DNA from: Thalassospira sp. TSL5-1
GTDB taxonomy: Bacteria > Pseudomonadota > Alphaproteobacteria > Rhodospirillales > Thalassospiraceae
Direction: 5' to 3'
Length of the DNA: 64,000 nt
Assembly (NCBI RefSeq): GCF_001907695.1
Contig: NZ_KV880637.1
Span: forward strand, 1,860,001 to 1,924,000
A model generated the notes under the pieces. That model had not been told where the DNA came from. It saw nothing but the letters and a program-made list of their open reading frames with translations, and ran no database searches. The position numbers were made by a program, and so were the translations under genes. Positions 1 through 8,664 of the stretch are shown here, piece by piece (the stretch's first letter is position 1; every line of letters begins with the position of its first letter).

Positions 1-552
1 GATGCTGGCTTCAATGTAAGGGCCGACCTCGGTATCTTCACCGCGATAAACCGCCCCCATCGTGCCAACACCAGCAACTTCCTCCGAGAAACGAACGCAA
101 CGGGTGCAATGGATGCAACGGGTCATGATCGTTTTAACGATCGGTCCCAGTTCCTTGTCCTTCACCGCACGTTTTTTCTCGGCATAGCGCGACGCGTCAA
201 AACCATAGGCCATTGCCTGGTCCTGAAGGTCACATTCACCACCCTGGTCACAAATCGGGCAATCCAGCGGATGGTTGATCAGCAGGAATTCCATCACGCC
301 ATTGCGTGCCTTTTTCACAAGGTCAGAATCCGTTTTGATGACCATTCCGTCAGCTGCCGGCATGGCGCAAGATGCAACCGGCTTCGGCGCACGCTCCATT
401 TCGACCAGGCACATGCGGCAGTTACCGGCAATCGACAGGCGTTCGTGATAACAGAAACGGGGAATTTCCTTACCCGCTTCTTCACAGGCCTGAAGAACTG
501 TCGCTCCGGCTTCTACTTCGACTTCGATACCGTCAACTGTCAGTTTCGGCAT
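1..552 (-). CDS. nuoG: NADH-quinone oxidoreductase subunit G, N-terminal part (runs off left edge)
   Basis: Complex I subunit that carries most of the iron-sulphur clusters between the flavin and the membrane arm. The first 184 codons are present, beginning [16 protein letters not shown]; the frame is still open at base 1. Visible are the N-terminal 2Fe-2S ferredoxin-like cysteines (FCYH, CRMC and SCAMP), then [18 protein letters not shown], then [10 protein letters not shown], the usual cluster-binding signatures in the usual order. It follows nuoF by 27 bp on the same strand and is the last subunit visible from this operon. A full-length NuoG is about 690 residues, so roughly three quarters lies outside the window. 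Confidence 0.97.
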   Translation of the reverse strand, partial: MPKLTVDGIEVEVEAGATVLQACEEAGKEIPRFCYHERLSIAGNCRMCLVEMERAPKPVASCAMPAADGMVIKTDSDLVKKARNGVMEFLLINHPLDCPICDQGGECDLQDQAMAYGFDASRYAEKKRAVKDKELGPIVKTIMTRCIHCTRCVRFSEEVAGVGTMGAVYRGEDTEVGPYIEASI

Positions 553-579
553 GTCTCAATCCCTCTCAACAGGCCTCTC

Positions 580-1860
580 TCAGGCCGCGATCCGTGCGCG
601 ATATTCCTTGATCCGGCGTTCCATTTCGGGACGGAAATTACGGATCAAACCCTGGATCGGCCATGCGGCAGCGTCACCAAGCGCACAAATGGTGTGGCCT
701 TCGACCTGTTTGGTCACGTCCCACAAAAGGTCGATTTCATCAAGTGTGGCCTCGCCACGCACCATGCGCTGCATCATACGCATCATCCAGCCCGTGCCTT
801 CACGGCAAGGGGTGCACTGACCACAGCTTTCATGTTTGTAGAATTCGGAAAGGCGGGCAATCGCGTAAACAATGTCGGTCGACTTGTCCATCACGATCAC
901 CGCAGCAGTCCCAAGGCCCGAGCCAACCTCGCGAAGCGCGTCAAAGTCCATCAGGACATCATCACACACGTCCTTGGTCAGAACCGGGACCGAAGACCCG
1001 CCCGGAATAACCGCAAGCAGGTTATCCCAGCCACCCCGAACACCACCACAATGACGTTCAATCAGCTCACGGAGCGGAATGCTCATGGCTTCTTCAACGG
1101 TGCAGGGCTTTTCAACATGACCCGAAATGGCAAACAGCTTTGTCCCATGGTTTTTTTCACGACCAAAACTTGAGAACCAGGCCCCGCCACGACGCAGAAT
1201 TTCAGGAACAGCCGCGATCGATTCGACGTTGTTCACCGTCGTCGGGCAGCCATACAAACCGGCATTTGCCGGGAATGGCGGCTTCAGGCGCGGCTGACCC
1301 TTTTTACCTTCAAGGCTTTCGATCAGCGCGGTTTCTTCACCACAGATATAGGCCCCAGCACCAAGATGCAGGTAAAGATCGAAATCCCACCCCGACCCAC
1401 AGGCATTTTTGCCAATCAGGCCAGCATCATAGGCTTCGTCAATCGCGCGCTGCAGGTTCGATGCCTCGTGATAGAACTCACCACGAATATAAATATAGGC
1501 AGCGTGCGCCCGCATGGCGAAGCTGGCGAGCAGGCAGCCTTCAACCAGTGTATGCGGATCATTGCGCATGATCTCGCGGTCCTTACAGGTCCCCGGCTCG
1601 CCTTCGTCGGCATTTACAACCAGATAATGCGGACGACCATCCGATTCCTTGGGCATAAAGGACCATTTCAGGCCGGTCGGGAAACCAGCGCCGCCACGGC
1701 CGCGCATGCCCGATGCCTTCATTTCGTCAATGATCCAGTCCTGACCTTTTTCAATCAGGGCCCTGGTACCATCCCAGTTACCACGCGCCTGCGCGGCTTT
1801 CAGGCCAAAATCCTGAAACCCGTACAGGTTGGTAAAAATACGATCCTTGTCTTGCAGCAT
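580..1860 (-). CDS. nuoF: NADH-quinone oxidoreductase subunit F
   Basis: NADH- and FMN-binding subunit of complex I, where NADH is oxidised. 426 residues from the chosen ATG ([14 protein letters not shown]). An upstream in-frame Met 18 codons earlier lies inside nuoE and gives a non-family extension, so it is rejected. Signatures seen: [14 protein letters not shown] (nucleotide-binding loop), [30 protein letters not shown] (FMN site) and, near the C terminus, [12 protein letters not shown] plus a later Cys, which bind a 4Fe-4S cluster. The start lies one base after the nuoE stop, consistent with translational coupling. Confidence 0.98.
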   Translation of the reverse strand: MLQDKDRIFTNLYGFQDFGLKAAQARGNWDGTRALIEKGQDWIIDEMKASGMRGRGGAGFPTGLKWSFMPKESDGRPHYLVVNADEGEPGTCKDREIMRNDPHTLVEGCLLASFAMRAHAAYIYIRGEFYHEASNLQRAIDEAYDAGLIGKNACGSGWDFDLYLHLGAGAYICGEETALIESLEGKKGQPRLKPPFPANAGLYGCPTTVNNVESIAAVPEILRRGGAWFSSFGREKNHGTKLFAISGHVEKPCTVEEAMSIPLRELIERHCGGVRGGWDNLLAVIPGGSSVPVLTKDVCDDVLMDFDALREVGSGLGTAAVIVMDKSTDIVYAIARLSEFYKHESCGQCTPCREGTGWMMRMMQRMVRGEATLDEIDLLWDVTKQVEGHTICALGDAAAWPIQGLIRNFRPEMERRIKEYRARIAA

Positions 1861-1861
1861 A

Positions 1862-2524
1862 TCAGGCTTCCCCGTCTTTGGGTTCAGCAGGCTGATCTGC
1901 GGCACCACAGCCACAGAATGCTTTCAGAACCTTGGGACCATCAATCGGCTCACACCCACGACGGCCGCTTTGCGGTCCGGCCTTCGGTGTTTCGCCACGC
2001 TTGAGCATGTCGATAATATTCTTCGTGCTGTCGCTGGTCAGATCTTCGTAATAATCGTCGTTGATCTGCATCATCGGCGCATTCACACAGGCGCCAAGGC
2101 ATTCAACTTCGATCAGAGTAAACTTGCCATCTTCGGTGGTTTCACCAATGCCGATGCCAAGTTCTTCCTTGCAGGTTTTGACGATATCCGACGACCCGCG
2201 CAGCCAGCACGGGGTCGTGGTGCAAACCTGAATAAAGTTCTGACCAACCGGTGCCAGGTTATACATGGTATAAAAGGTTGCAACTTCATAGACCCGAATT
2301 GCCGGCATTTCCAGCATGTCGGCAATATAGTCCATTGCAACTGTCGGCACCCAGTTCCCTTCGGTCTGGCGCTGTGCCAGATCCAGAAGCGGCATGGTGG
2401 CACTCTGCTGGCGGCCTTCCGGATATTTTGCGATAATTTTTTTCGCTTTTTCCAGATTTTCAGGCGTGAAAGCAAAGCTGGTCGGCTGAAGCTCGCGCGG
2501 AGCTGGTCTTCTTAAATGGCTCAT
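1862..2524 (-). CDS. nuoE: NADH-quinone oxidoreductase subunit E
   Basis: 24-kDa-type subunit of complex I with a thioredoxin-like fold and one 2Fe-2S cluster. 220 residues. Cluster ligands are visible as C-TTTPC (residues ~101-106) and CLGAC (~142-146). After the conserved domain there is a ~45-residue C-terminal tail containing CGCGAADQ, which is longer than in the E. coli protein; such tails occur in alphaproteobacteria. The start overlaps the nuoD stop by 4 bp (ATGA). Confidence 0.97.
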   Translation of the reverse strand: MSHLRRPAPRELQPTSFAFTPENLEKAKKIIAKYPEGRQQSATMPLLDLAQRQTEGNWVPTVAMDYIADMLEMPAIRVYEVATFYTMYNLAPVGQNFIQVCTTTPCWLRGSSDIVKTCKEELGIGIGETTEDGKFTLIEVECLGACVNAPMMQINDDYYEDLTSDSTKNIIDMLKRGETPKAGPQSGRRGCEPIDGPKVLKAFCGCGAADQPAEPKDGEA

Positions 2525-3699
2525 CGGTCAATCTCACCGAAAACAATGTCAAGCGAACCGATATTGGCAACAACGTCTGCCAACATATGACCCTTCGACA
2601 TGAAATCCATGCCTTGCAGGTGAGCAAATCCAGGGGCGCGAATCTTGCAGCGATACGGACGGTTCGAGCCATCCGACACCAGAAAAACGCCAAACTCACC
2701 TTTGGGGGCTTCCACAGCGGCATAACATTCTCCCGCCGGGACGTGGAAACCTTCGGTAAACAGCTTGAAGTGATGAATCAGGGCTTCCATCGACCGTTTC
2801 ATGTCAGCACGGGCCGGCGGAGCCACCTTGTTATTCTGAACAATGACCGGGCCATCAGGCATTTTATCAATGACCTGGCGCATAATGCGCAGAGACTGGT
2901 TCATTTCTTCAAAACGAACCAGATACCGGTCATACACATCGCCGTATTTGCCAACGGGAATGTCAAAATCGAAATCTTCGTATGAATCGTAGGGCTGTGA
3001 TTTACGCAAGTCCCACGCAATTCCCGATGCACGGATATTCGGCCCCGTAAAGCCCCAGTCAAAGGCTTCTTCCGCCGAAACAGTCCCGATTCCAACAGCA
3101 CGCTGCTTGAAAATACGGTTGCCGGTCAGAACCCTGTCAAAGTCCTTGACGAAGTTCGGGAACTGGTCAATCCAGGCCGAAATATCTTCGAGAAGACCAG
3201 CAGGCAGATCGGCAGCAACACCACCGGGACGGAAATAGTTGGCATGAAGACGGGCGCCACAGGCACGCTCATAAAATTCCATGAGCTTTTCGCGTTCCTC
3301 AAAGCCCCACAAAAGCGGCGTCATCGCCCCGACGTCCAGCGCAAAGGTCGTCAGGTTGAGGATGTGGTTGAGAATACGGCCGATTTCCGCATACAGGACA
3401 CGAATATACTGCGCGCGCTTCGGAACTTCGATCCCCATCAACTTTTCGATCGCCAGACAGAAGGCATGCTCCTGGTTCATCGGCGCGACATAGTCGAGAC
3501 GGTCAAAATACGGCGTTGCCTGAACGTAGGTTTTATATTCGATCAGCTTTTCGGTCCCGCGATGCAAAAGACCGATATGCGGATCGGCGCGTTCAACAAC
3601 TTCGCCGTCCATTTCAAGAACAAGACGCAAAACTCCGTGCGCCGCTGGGTGCTGCGGGCCGAAGTTAAGGGTCATATTTTTAATTTTCTGTTCGGACAT
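2521..3699 (-). CDS. nuoD: NADH-quinone oxidoreductase subunit D
   Basis: 49-kDa-type subunit of complex I that forms part of the quinone pocket; evolutionarily related to the large subunit of NiFe hydrogenases. 392 residues, the usual length. Conserved signatures include [14 protein letters not shown] at the N terminus, [28 protein letters not shown] and the C-terminal DIVFGEIDR. The start overlaps the nuoC stop by one base. C and D are separate genes here, unlike the fused nuoCD of enterobacteria. Confidence 0.98.
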   Translation of the reverse strand: MSEQKIKNMTLNFGPQHPAAHGVLRLVLEMDGEVVERADPHIGLLHRGTEKLIEYKTYVQATPYFDRLDYVAPMNQEHAFCLAIEKLMGIEVPKRAQYIRVLYAEIGRILNHILNLTTFALDVGAMTPLLWGFEEREKLMEFYERACGARLHANYFRPGGVAADLPAGLLEDISAWIDQFPNFVKDFDRVLTGNRIFKQRAVGIGTVSAEEAFDWGFTGPNIRASGIAWDLRKSQPYDSYEDFDFDIPVGKYGDVYDRYLVRFEEMNQSLRIMRQVIDKMPDGPVIVQNNKVAPPARADMKRSMEALIHHFKLFTEGFHVPAGECYAAVEAPKGEFGVFLVSDGSNRPYRCKIRAPGFAHLQGMDFMSKGHMLADVVANIGSLDIVFGEIDR

Positions 3700-4328
3700 C
3701 AGGCGTTGCCCTCCGCCTTTTCGTCACCCGGAAGAATGTTTTGCATTCCTTCCCACGGGCTCTCGAAATCAAAGTTACGGAAATCCTGCACCAGTTTCAC
3801 CGGCTCATACACCACGCGCTTGCGTTCATCGTCATAACGCACTTCGACATAGCCCGTCAGCGGGAAGTCTTTGCGCAGCGGATGACCTTCAAAACCATAA
3901 TCGGTCAGAATACGGCGGGGATCGGGGTGATCGGCAAAGAACACACCATACATGTCCCAGGTCTCACGCTCGAACCAGTCTGCGGCACTGTAAACGCCAA
4001 CAGCGGTCGGAACCGGCGTTTCTTCATCCGTTGAGACCTTGACGCGAATGCGCAGGTTATGTTTGAGCGACAACAGGTGGTACACAACCTCGAAACGTTC
4101 GGCACGTTCCGGGTAATCCACACCACAAATGTCGATCAACTGCTTGAACAGACATCCCGCATCATCACGCAGGAAAGTCAGAACGCTGACAATAGACTCG
4201 CGTTTGACAACAACGGTCAGTTCGCCATAGCGATAAACCGTATCAATAACATCGGCACCAAAATGTGCCTTTAAAAGATCGCGAAGATCTTGCAGTGCTG
4301 CGCTATTATCGCTGAGCAATTCGCTCAT
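3699..4328 (-). CDS. nuoC: NADH-quinone oxidoreductase subunit C
   Basis: 30-kDa-type hydrophilic subunit of complex I that packs against NuoD. 209 residues. The family signature [20 protein letters not shown] lies at about residues 121-140, followed by [18 protein letters not shown]. It sits 20 bp downstream of nuoB on the same strand and its stop is coupled to the nuoD start, so the operon reads A-B-C-D-E-F-G. Confidence 0.98.
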   Translation of the reverse strand: MSELLSDNSAALQDLRDLLKAHFGADVIDTVYRYGELTVVVKRESIVSVLTFLRDDAGCLFKQLIDICGVDYPERAERFEVVYHLLSLKHNLRIRVKVSTDEETPVPTAVGVYSAADWFERETWDMYGVFFADHPDPRRILTDYGFEGHPLRKDFPLTGYVEVRYDDERKRVVYEPVKLVQDFRNFDFESPWEGMQNILPGDEKAEGNA

Positions 4329-4348
4329 GCTAGCCCCCTACTCTCGGA

Positions 4349-4891
4349 TCAGCGTGACAGGACACCGGTACGGCGGATTTTTTTCTGCAACTGCAGAATA
4401 CCGTAAATCAGCGCCTCGGCTGTCGGCGGGCAACCGGGGACATAAATATCGACCGGAACAACACGGTCACAACCGCGCACCACCGAATAGGAATAGTGAT
4501 AATACCCGCCGCCATTGGCACACGAGCCCATCGAAATAACCCAGCGCGGCTCGGCCATCTGGTCGTAAACCTTGCGAAGAGCCGGCGCCATTTTGTTGGT
4601 CAGCGTCCCGGCAACAATCATCACGTCCGACTGACGCGGGCTGGGGCGGAAAACAACGCCATAGCGGTCCATGTCATAACGGGCGGCGGCAGCGTGCATC
4701 ATTTCAACAGCACAGCAGGCCAGACCAAACGTCATTGGCCACATTGAGCCCGTGTTTGCCCAGGTGGCAAGTTTGTCAAGGCTGGCAAGGACAAAGCCCT
4801 TGTCATTCATCTCGTCAAACACGCCCTTAAGCAGCTGATCCTGGTCTTGACCAGGGGCCAAGGGGGCGCCTGTATTGGTGCTCACTCCCAT
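4349..4891 (-). CDS. nuoB: NADH-quinone oxidoreductase subunit B
   Basis: PSST-type subunit holding cluster N2, the last iron-sulphur centre before quinone. Motifs seen: [13 protein letters not shown] (adjacent Cys pair), [23 protein letters not shown] and [15 protein letters not shown], supplying the four cluster ligands. Start choice: an ATG 7 codons further upstream is in frame, but the ATG at 4891 has GGGAG seven bases before it; a GTG two codons later would overlap the nuoA stop by exactly 4 bp and is the other candidate. 180 residues from the chosen start. Confidence 0.97.
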   Translation of the reverse strand: MGVSTNTGAPLAPGQDQDQLLKGVFDEMNDKGFVLASLDKLATWANTGSMWPMTFGLACCAVEMMHAAAARYDMDRYGVVFRPSPRQSDVMIVAGTLTNKMAPALRKVYDQMAEPRWVISMGSCANGGGYYHYSYSVVRGCDRVVPVDIYVPGCPPTAEALIYGILQLQKKIRRTGVLSR

Positions 4892-5247
4892 TCCAGAGCT
4901 CCCTTCTTCCATTCATAGACAAAGCCGATTGTCAGCACTGCCAGGAAAATTACCATCGACAGGAAACCGAACGTTCCGATGTCGCCAAGGGTTACGGCCC
5001 ACGGAAACAGGAAGGCAACTTCCAGATCGAAGATGATGAACAAGATTGCGACCAGGTAGAAGCGAACATCAAACTTGATGCGTGCATCTTCGAATGGCGA
5101 AAAGCCGCATTCATATGCAGACAGCTTTTCAGCATCCGGGGCCTGCTTGGCCAGAACCAGCGAAGCGATGATGATAACCGCCGAAAGACCGACGGCAATC
5201 CCGATGAAAATCAGGATCGGAAGATATTCCGAAAGAAGCTCTTGCAT
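4882..5247 (-). CDS. nuoA: NADH-quinone oxidoreductase subunit A
   Basis: Small membrane subunit of complex I, 121 residues, with three predicted transmembrane helices (about residues 8-30, 65-85 and 92-112). The loop motif [23 protein letters not shown] is diagnostic and its Cys sits in the quinone-access loop. This is the first gene of the visible operon; AGAGG lies eight bases before the ATG. The operon promoter should lie in the gene-free stretch to its right. Confidence 0.97.
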   Translation of the reverse strand: MQELLSEYLPILIFIGIAVGLSAVIIIASLVLAKQAPDAEKLSAYECGFSPFEDARIKFDVRFYLVAILFIIFDLEVAFLFPWAVTLGDIGTFGFLSMVIFLAVLTIGFVYEWKKGALEWE

Positions 5248-5521
5248 CTCTCTGACCTCTCAAGAACAGGTCTAACCAGAACCCGACCAGGTCCCCACCT
5301 AGCCCATAAGGGCGCACCTTAACGTATGCACCACACAAGTACCAGCCCCGGAGACATGTTTCCACATCACCGAGCCTCGAACTCATCTAATTTTTTGCCT
5401 TCTGCGGTCAATTTCAGGTCAGCCGAACGTCGCGAACGCGATCCACATTGTTGCATGGCAGCAAAAGGAACACGGGCAGGAAAGACGCAGCGCCCAAGAA
5501 AGAATGCAGTCGATGGCCGTT

Positions 5522-5598
<77 letters not shown>

Positions 5599-5897
5599 AA
5601 AACAGCCATCCTTCGGCGTGCTCTTGTTAGACCAGCCCCCTTGCTAAGTCAAGCTGATAGCATCGCTTTCAACCGCGTCGTGATTTCAAAGTATCCAGAT
5701 CACCCAAAACGGAAATCATGCAGCAATTTTCAAGCCGTTTTGGCTTTGGTTTGAAATTGTCTAACGAGGCACGGTGCGAGAGGTCTTTTCATCTACGTGC
5801 TTAAGCCTTATAGATTTATTGACTGTTCGTAACGCATCCTTCACCAGAATGCGTTATCATGCAACGGATCTGGAATTGCTGACGGAGTGGGCTTTAC

Positions 5898-6917
5898 GTG
5901 GGGCGCGTTAAAGAAGAATACCGGTCGCTTTCTGGACAGGAAAAAGCGGCGATCCTGATGCTGGCACTGGGGGAAGAGCATGCCTCCAAGATGTTTGCAT
6001 TGATGGATGATGAAGAAATCAAGGAAATCTCGCAAACGATGTCCAGTCTTGGAACCATCAGTTCCAACATCGTTGAGCGCCTGTTTGTCGAATTTGCCGA
6101 TCAGCTTTCGTCAACCGGTTCGCTTGTCGGTTCGTTTGATACGACTGAACGCCTGCTGACCAAGGTTCTACCTGAAGACCGCGTTAACAATATCATGGAA
6201 GAAATCCGTGGTCCGGCCGGTCGCACCATGTGGGACAAGCTTAATAACGTGAACGAAGCTGTTCTGGCGAACTATCTAAAAAATGAATATCCCCAAACAG
6301 TTGGCGTCGTTCTTTCAAAGCTGAAATCAACGCACTCTGCTGCTGTTTTGTCCCTATTGCCTGAAAACTTCTCGATGGAAGTCATCATGCGCATGCTGCG
6401 CATGGAGGCCGTTCAGAAAGAGGTACTGGACAATATTGAAAAAACCCTACGCACGGAATTCATGTCGAACCTTGCGCGCGGGTCGCGCGGGGACAACCAT
6501 GAACTGATGGCCGATATTTTCAACAGCCTGGACCGTCAGAGCCAGGATCGATTCCTGACAGCCCTTGAAGAACGCAACCGCGACTCTGCCGAAAAGATCA
6601 AGGCATTGATGTTCACCTTCGAGGATCTTGCCCGGCTTGATAATAACGGTGTTCAGTCGCTGCTGCGCCAGGTTGAGAAAGACAAGCTTGCCCTTGCGCT
6701 CAAAGGCTCGACCGATGCGATGCGCGAACTTTTCTTCAAGAACATGTCGGAACGTGCCGGCAAGATGATGCGCGAAGATATGGACGCACTGGGCCCGGTT
6801 CGCCTGGCCGACGTCGAAGAATGTCAGATGATGATTGTCCAGCTTGCCAAAGAACTGGCAGCACAGGGACAGATCGTTATTTCCGAGGGTGGCGGCGAAG
6901 ACGAAATGGTCTACTGA
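5898..6917 (+). CDS. fliG: Flagellar motor switch protein FliG
   Basis: Rotor protein of the flagellar C-ring; its C-terminal charged helix meets the stator to make torque. 339 residues, usual family length, GTG start with GGAG ten bases upstream. The N-terminal domain begins [17 protein letters not shown], the middle domain carries EYPQT at 130-134 (the usual motif is EHPQT, so the His is replaced by Tyr), and the C-terminal domain carries MFTFEDL (236-242) and the charged stretch around [13 protein letters not shown]. No other flagellar gene is adjacent: it stands alone between a tRNA and a lipoprotein gene, and ends at its own terminator. Confidence 0.96.
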   Translation: MGRVKEEYRSLSGQEKAAILMLALGEEHASKMFALMDDEEIKEISQTMSSLGTISSNIVERLFVEFADQLSSTGSLVGSFDTTERLLTKVLPEDRVNNIMEEIRGPAGRTMWDKLNNVNEAVLANYLKNEYPQTVGVVLSKLKSTHSAAVLSLLPENFSMEVIMRMLRMEAVQKEVLDNIEKTLRTEFMSNLARGSRGDNHELMADIFNSLDRQSQDRFLTALEERNRDSAEKIKALMFTFEDLARLDNNGVQSLLRQVEKDKLALALKGSTDAMRELFFKNMSERAGKMMREDMDALGPVRLADVEECQMMIVQLAKELAAQGQIVISEGGGEDEMVY

Positions 6918-6949
6918 CCCGACTATCCTGTTTACCGTTATACACAAAA

Positions 6950-6978
6950 CCCTGCCGGATTACTCTGGCAGGGTTTTT
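6950..6978 (+). terminator. Rho-independent terminator of fliG
   Basis: Stem CCCTGCC (6950-6956) pairs with GGCAGGG (6967-6973), loop of 10 nt, followed by five T. It begins 33 bp after the fliG stop. Confidence 0.9.
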
Positions 6979-7076
6979 CAATATCAGCAGACCTCTCCCC
7001 CTGCCCGGCCCGCACTGAATTTTCATAGATAGCCGATGCGAGCAGATTCGTTTTTGCCAACAGACGCAATAGCCAT

Positions 7077-7682
7077 CTAACCCAAAATCAGAATCAATGC
7101 CGGCTCACCCAGTTTCTGTATTTTCCAAACAAGAGTCGTTTCGTCATCAACCGTATTACGTTCAGCTGCGTTATCTCGCCGCACATGTACGGTCGTCTTT
7201 ACCGTAATTTTCCCATCAGGCACATATCCCATTGCCTGCAATGTATCCATATATTGCACGGGTACGGACCCGCCGCGGATTTCGACGGTTCGACTTTCCT
7301 CATGATACATCATCTGCAGGATTCGCGAGTTCCGCCGAACGAAATTAAATGTCTTCTCGGTCAGAATATTGCCCTTGCGATCATAACTGACATTAAAAAC
7401 CCCACGTCCGGCATAGCTGGACGGGCCAAAGGCCGGGTCCCGTTCCAGATCATTCAGAATCTGCGCAGCACGCTTTTTTTCTTCTGCTGGCGCAACCTTG
7501 CCATCGAGCAAATCTTTAGCCAGAGCAGCCTGCCGCAATCGCCCTTTATAGGTGAAATGATAATCCCCGTTCCGTGCCAGTGTTAAATCGGCCGTGAAGC
7601 GTTCTGGAAGATAACAGCCCGATAGCGCGACAGTTAAAATCAGAAGCAATCCAGCAGCCTGTAATCGCCTGCAGGAACGCAC
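7077..7682 (-). CDS. Small secreted lipoprotein, function unknown
   Basis: I do not recognise this family. The reading frame is open further upstream, but a GTG at 7682 gives an excellent lipoprotein signal peptide: MRSCRRLQAAG, a Leu/Ile-rich core, then the lipobox LSGC with Cys at residue 23. The mature part of about 178 residues is hydrophilic and predicted mostly beta, with RNGDYHFTYKGRL near its start. It would be anchored in the inner or outer membrane facing the periplasm. An ATG 54 codons upstream is the alternative start but adds a non-secretory leader. It is convergent with fliG; the intervening 159 bp hold only the fliG terminator. Confidence 0.75.
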   Translation of the reverse strand: MRSCRRLQAAGLLLILTVALSGCYLPERFTADLTLARNGDYHFTYKGRLRQAALAKDLLDGKVAPAEEKKRAAQILNDLERDPAFGPSSYAGRGVFNVSYDRKGNILTEKTFNFVRRNSRILQMMYHEESRTVEIRGGSVPVQYMDTLQAMGYVPDGKITVKTTVHVRRDNAAERNTVDDETTLVWKIQKLGEPALILILG

Positions 7683-7910
7683 CAGCCACGATAACCTGCA
7701 AAGATGATGCCCTAAAGAAACTTTGGCTACTGGTACAGCTTGAAACATCACCGGGTCCGGCCTCAAAACATGAACAAAGACGTGATGATGATTGCAGACC
7801 CGCCCCGCAATCGCCAGCCGAATCATCAAGCGGGTTTCACACAAGCGAGAAAAAGGCCATTGGAAAACAGTATACGGGGATTACGCGATAACTTGTTGTT
7901 CGCGCAAAAG

Positions 7911-7939
7911 AAAAAGGCGCCCGATTAGGGCGCCTTTTT
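7911..7939 (-). terminator. Terminator of tRNA-Val
   Basis: Stem GGCGCCC (7916-7922) / GGGCGCC (7928-7934) with a 5-nt loop. It is flanked by A5 on the left and T5 on the right, so it can work in both directions. It lies directly downstream of tRNA-Val on the minus strand. Confidence 0.88.
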
Positions 7940-7941
7940 CA

Positions 7942-8018
7942 TGGTGGGTGATGAGAGATTCGAACTCCCGACCCTCTCGGTGTAAACGAGATGCTCTAAC
8001 CAGCTGAGCTAATCACCC
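7942..8018 (-). tRNA. tRNA-Val(TAC)
   Basis: 77 nt including CCA. The acceptor stem is GGGTGAT/ATCACCC. The anticodon stem CTCGT/ACGAG region carries loop TTTACAC with anticodon TAC. The T-arm TCGGGAGTTCGAATCTC is regular. Confidence 0.96.
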
Positions 8019-8079
8019 TTTTTTGTGTGCCCCGTTTTGCGGAAGCGAGCGGAACATAGCATGCTTTTTTTAAAATGCA

Positions 8080-8111
8080 ATGCCGGTGACGCTGTCACCG
8101 GCATTTTTTTT
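8080..8111. terminator. Hairpin after the HU gene
   Basis: A perfect 11-bp stem ATGCCGGTGAC (8080-8090) / GTCACCGGCAT (8094-8104) with a 3-nt loop. A run of T follows on the plus strand. On the minus strand, the direction of the HU gene, the hairpin is followed by TGCATTTT, a weaker U-tract. It most likely ends HU transcription and blocks read-through the other way. Confidence 0.7.
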
Positions 8112-8128
8112 AAAAAAGATGGTCAACC

Positions 8129-8401
8129 TTAGTTGACGGCATCCTTAAGGCCTTTACCAGCCTTGAATTTCGGCTGCTTAGAAGCCGGAATATCGATTTC
8201 TTCGCCGGTACGCGGATTGCGACCTTTGGAAGCTGCACGCGCAGCAACGGCAAAAGTACCGAAACCAACCAGACGAACTTCGTCGCCAGATTTCAAAGAA
8301 TCGGTAATGGAATCGAATACAGCATCAACGGCTTTGGCAGCGTCTGCTTTAGACAGATCAGCTTTCGCGGCGACACTTCCAACGAGATCGTTTTTATTCA
8401 C
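8129..8401 (-). CDS. hupB: DNA-binding protein HU (beta type)
   Basis: Histone-like nucleoid protein that bends DNA as a dimer. 90 residues, usual length. Begins [25 protein letters not shown]; the DNA-grasping arm carries [24 protein letters not shown], the family signature. GTG start with AAGGGGG seven bases upstream. It is downstream of lon on the same strand, an arrangement common in proteobacteria, but a terminator separates them, so HU probably has its own promoter within 8402-8607. Confidence 0.97.
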   Translation of the reverse strand: MNKNDLVGSVAAKADLSKADAAKAVDAVFDSITDSLKSGDEVRLVGFGTFAVAARAASKGRNPRTGEEIDIPASKQPKFKAGKGLKDAVN

Positions 8402-8607
8402 TTCCTGGCCCCCTTATTGGACGTTCGGAGTTATAAGGAAATTTGGTTTGCCCCAAACCTGTTACAGGCGCAATGTAAGCAGGTCGCCTACATGCCGTCA
8501 ATCGGAGAGACGCAGTTTTCCGCCGTTTTTGCGGTTTTTTTGTCGTTTTTTCGCCTTTACAGCCCCTGACCTTTTGGTCTTGACCGATTCCTGTGCAAGT
8601 TATCCAC

Positions 8608-8638
8608 AAAAAAACAGGGGCAGCAAAGCCGCCCCTGT
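8608..8638 (-). terminator. Rho-independent terminator of lon
   Basis: Stem ACAGGGGC (8614-8621) / GCCCCTGT (8631-8638), 9-nt loop, followed on the minus strand by six or more T. It begins 26 bp past the lon stop. Confidence 0.9.
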
Positions 8639-8664
8639 CAAAAAGCCCAAGATTCTGCGCTCAA

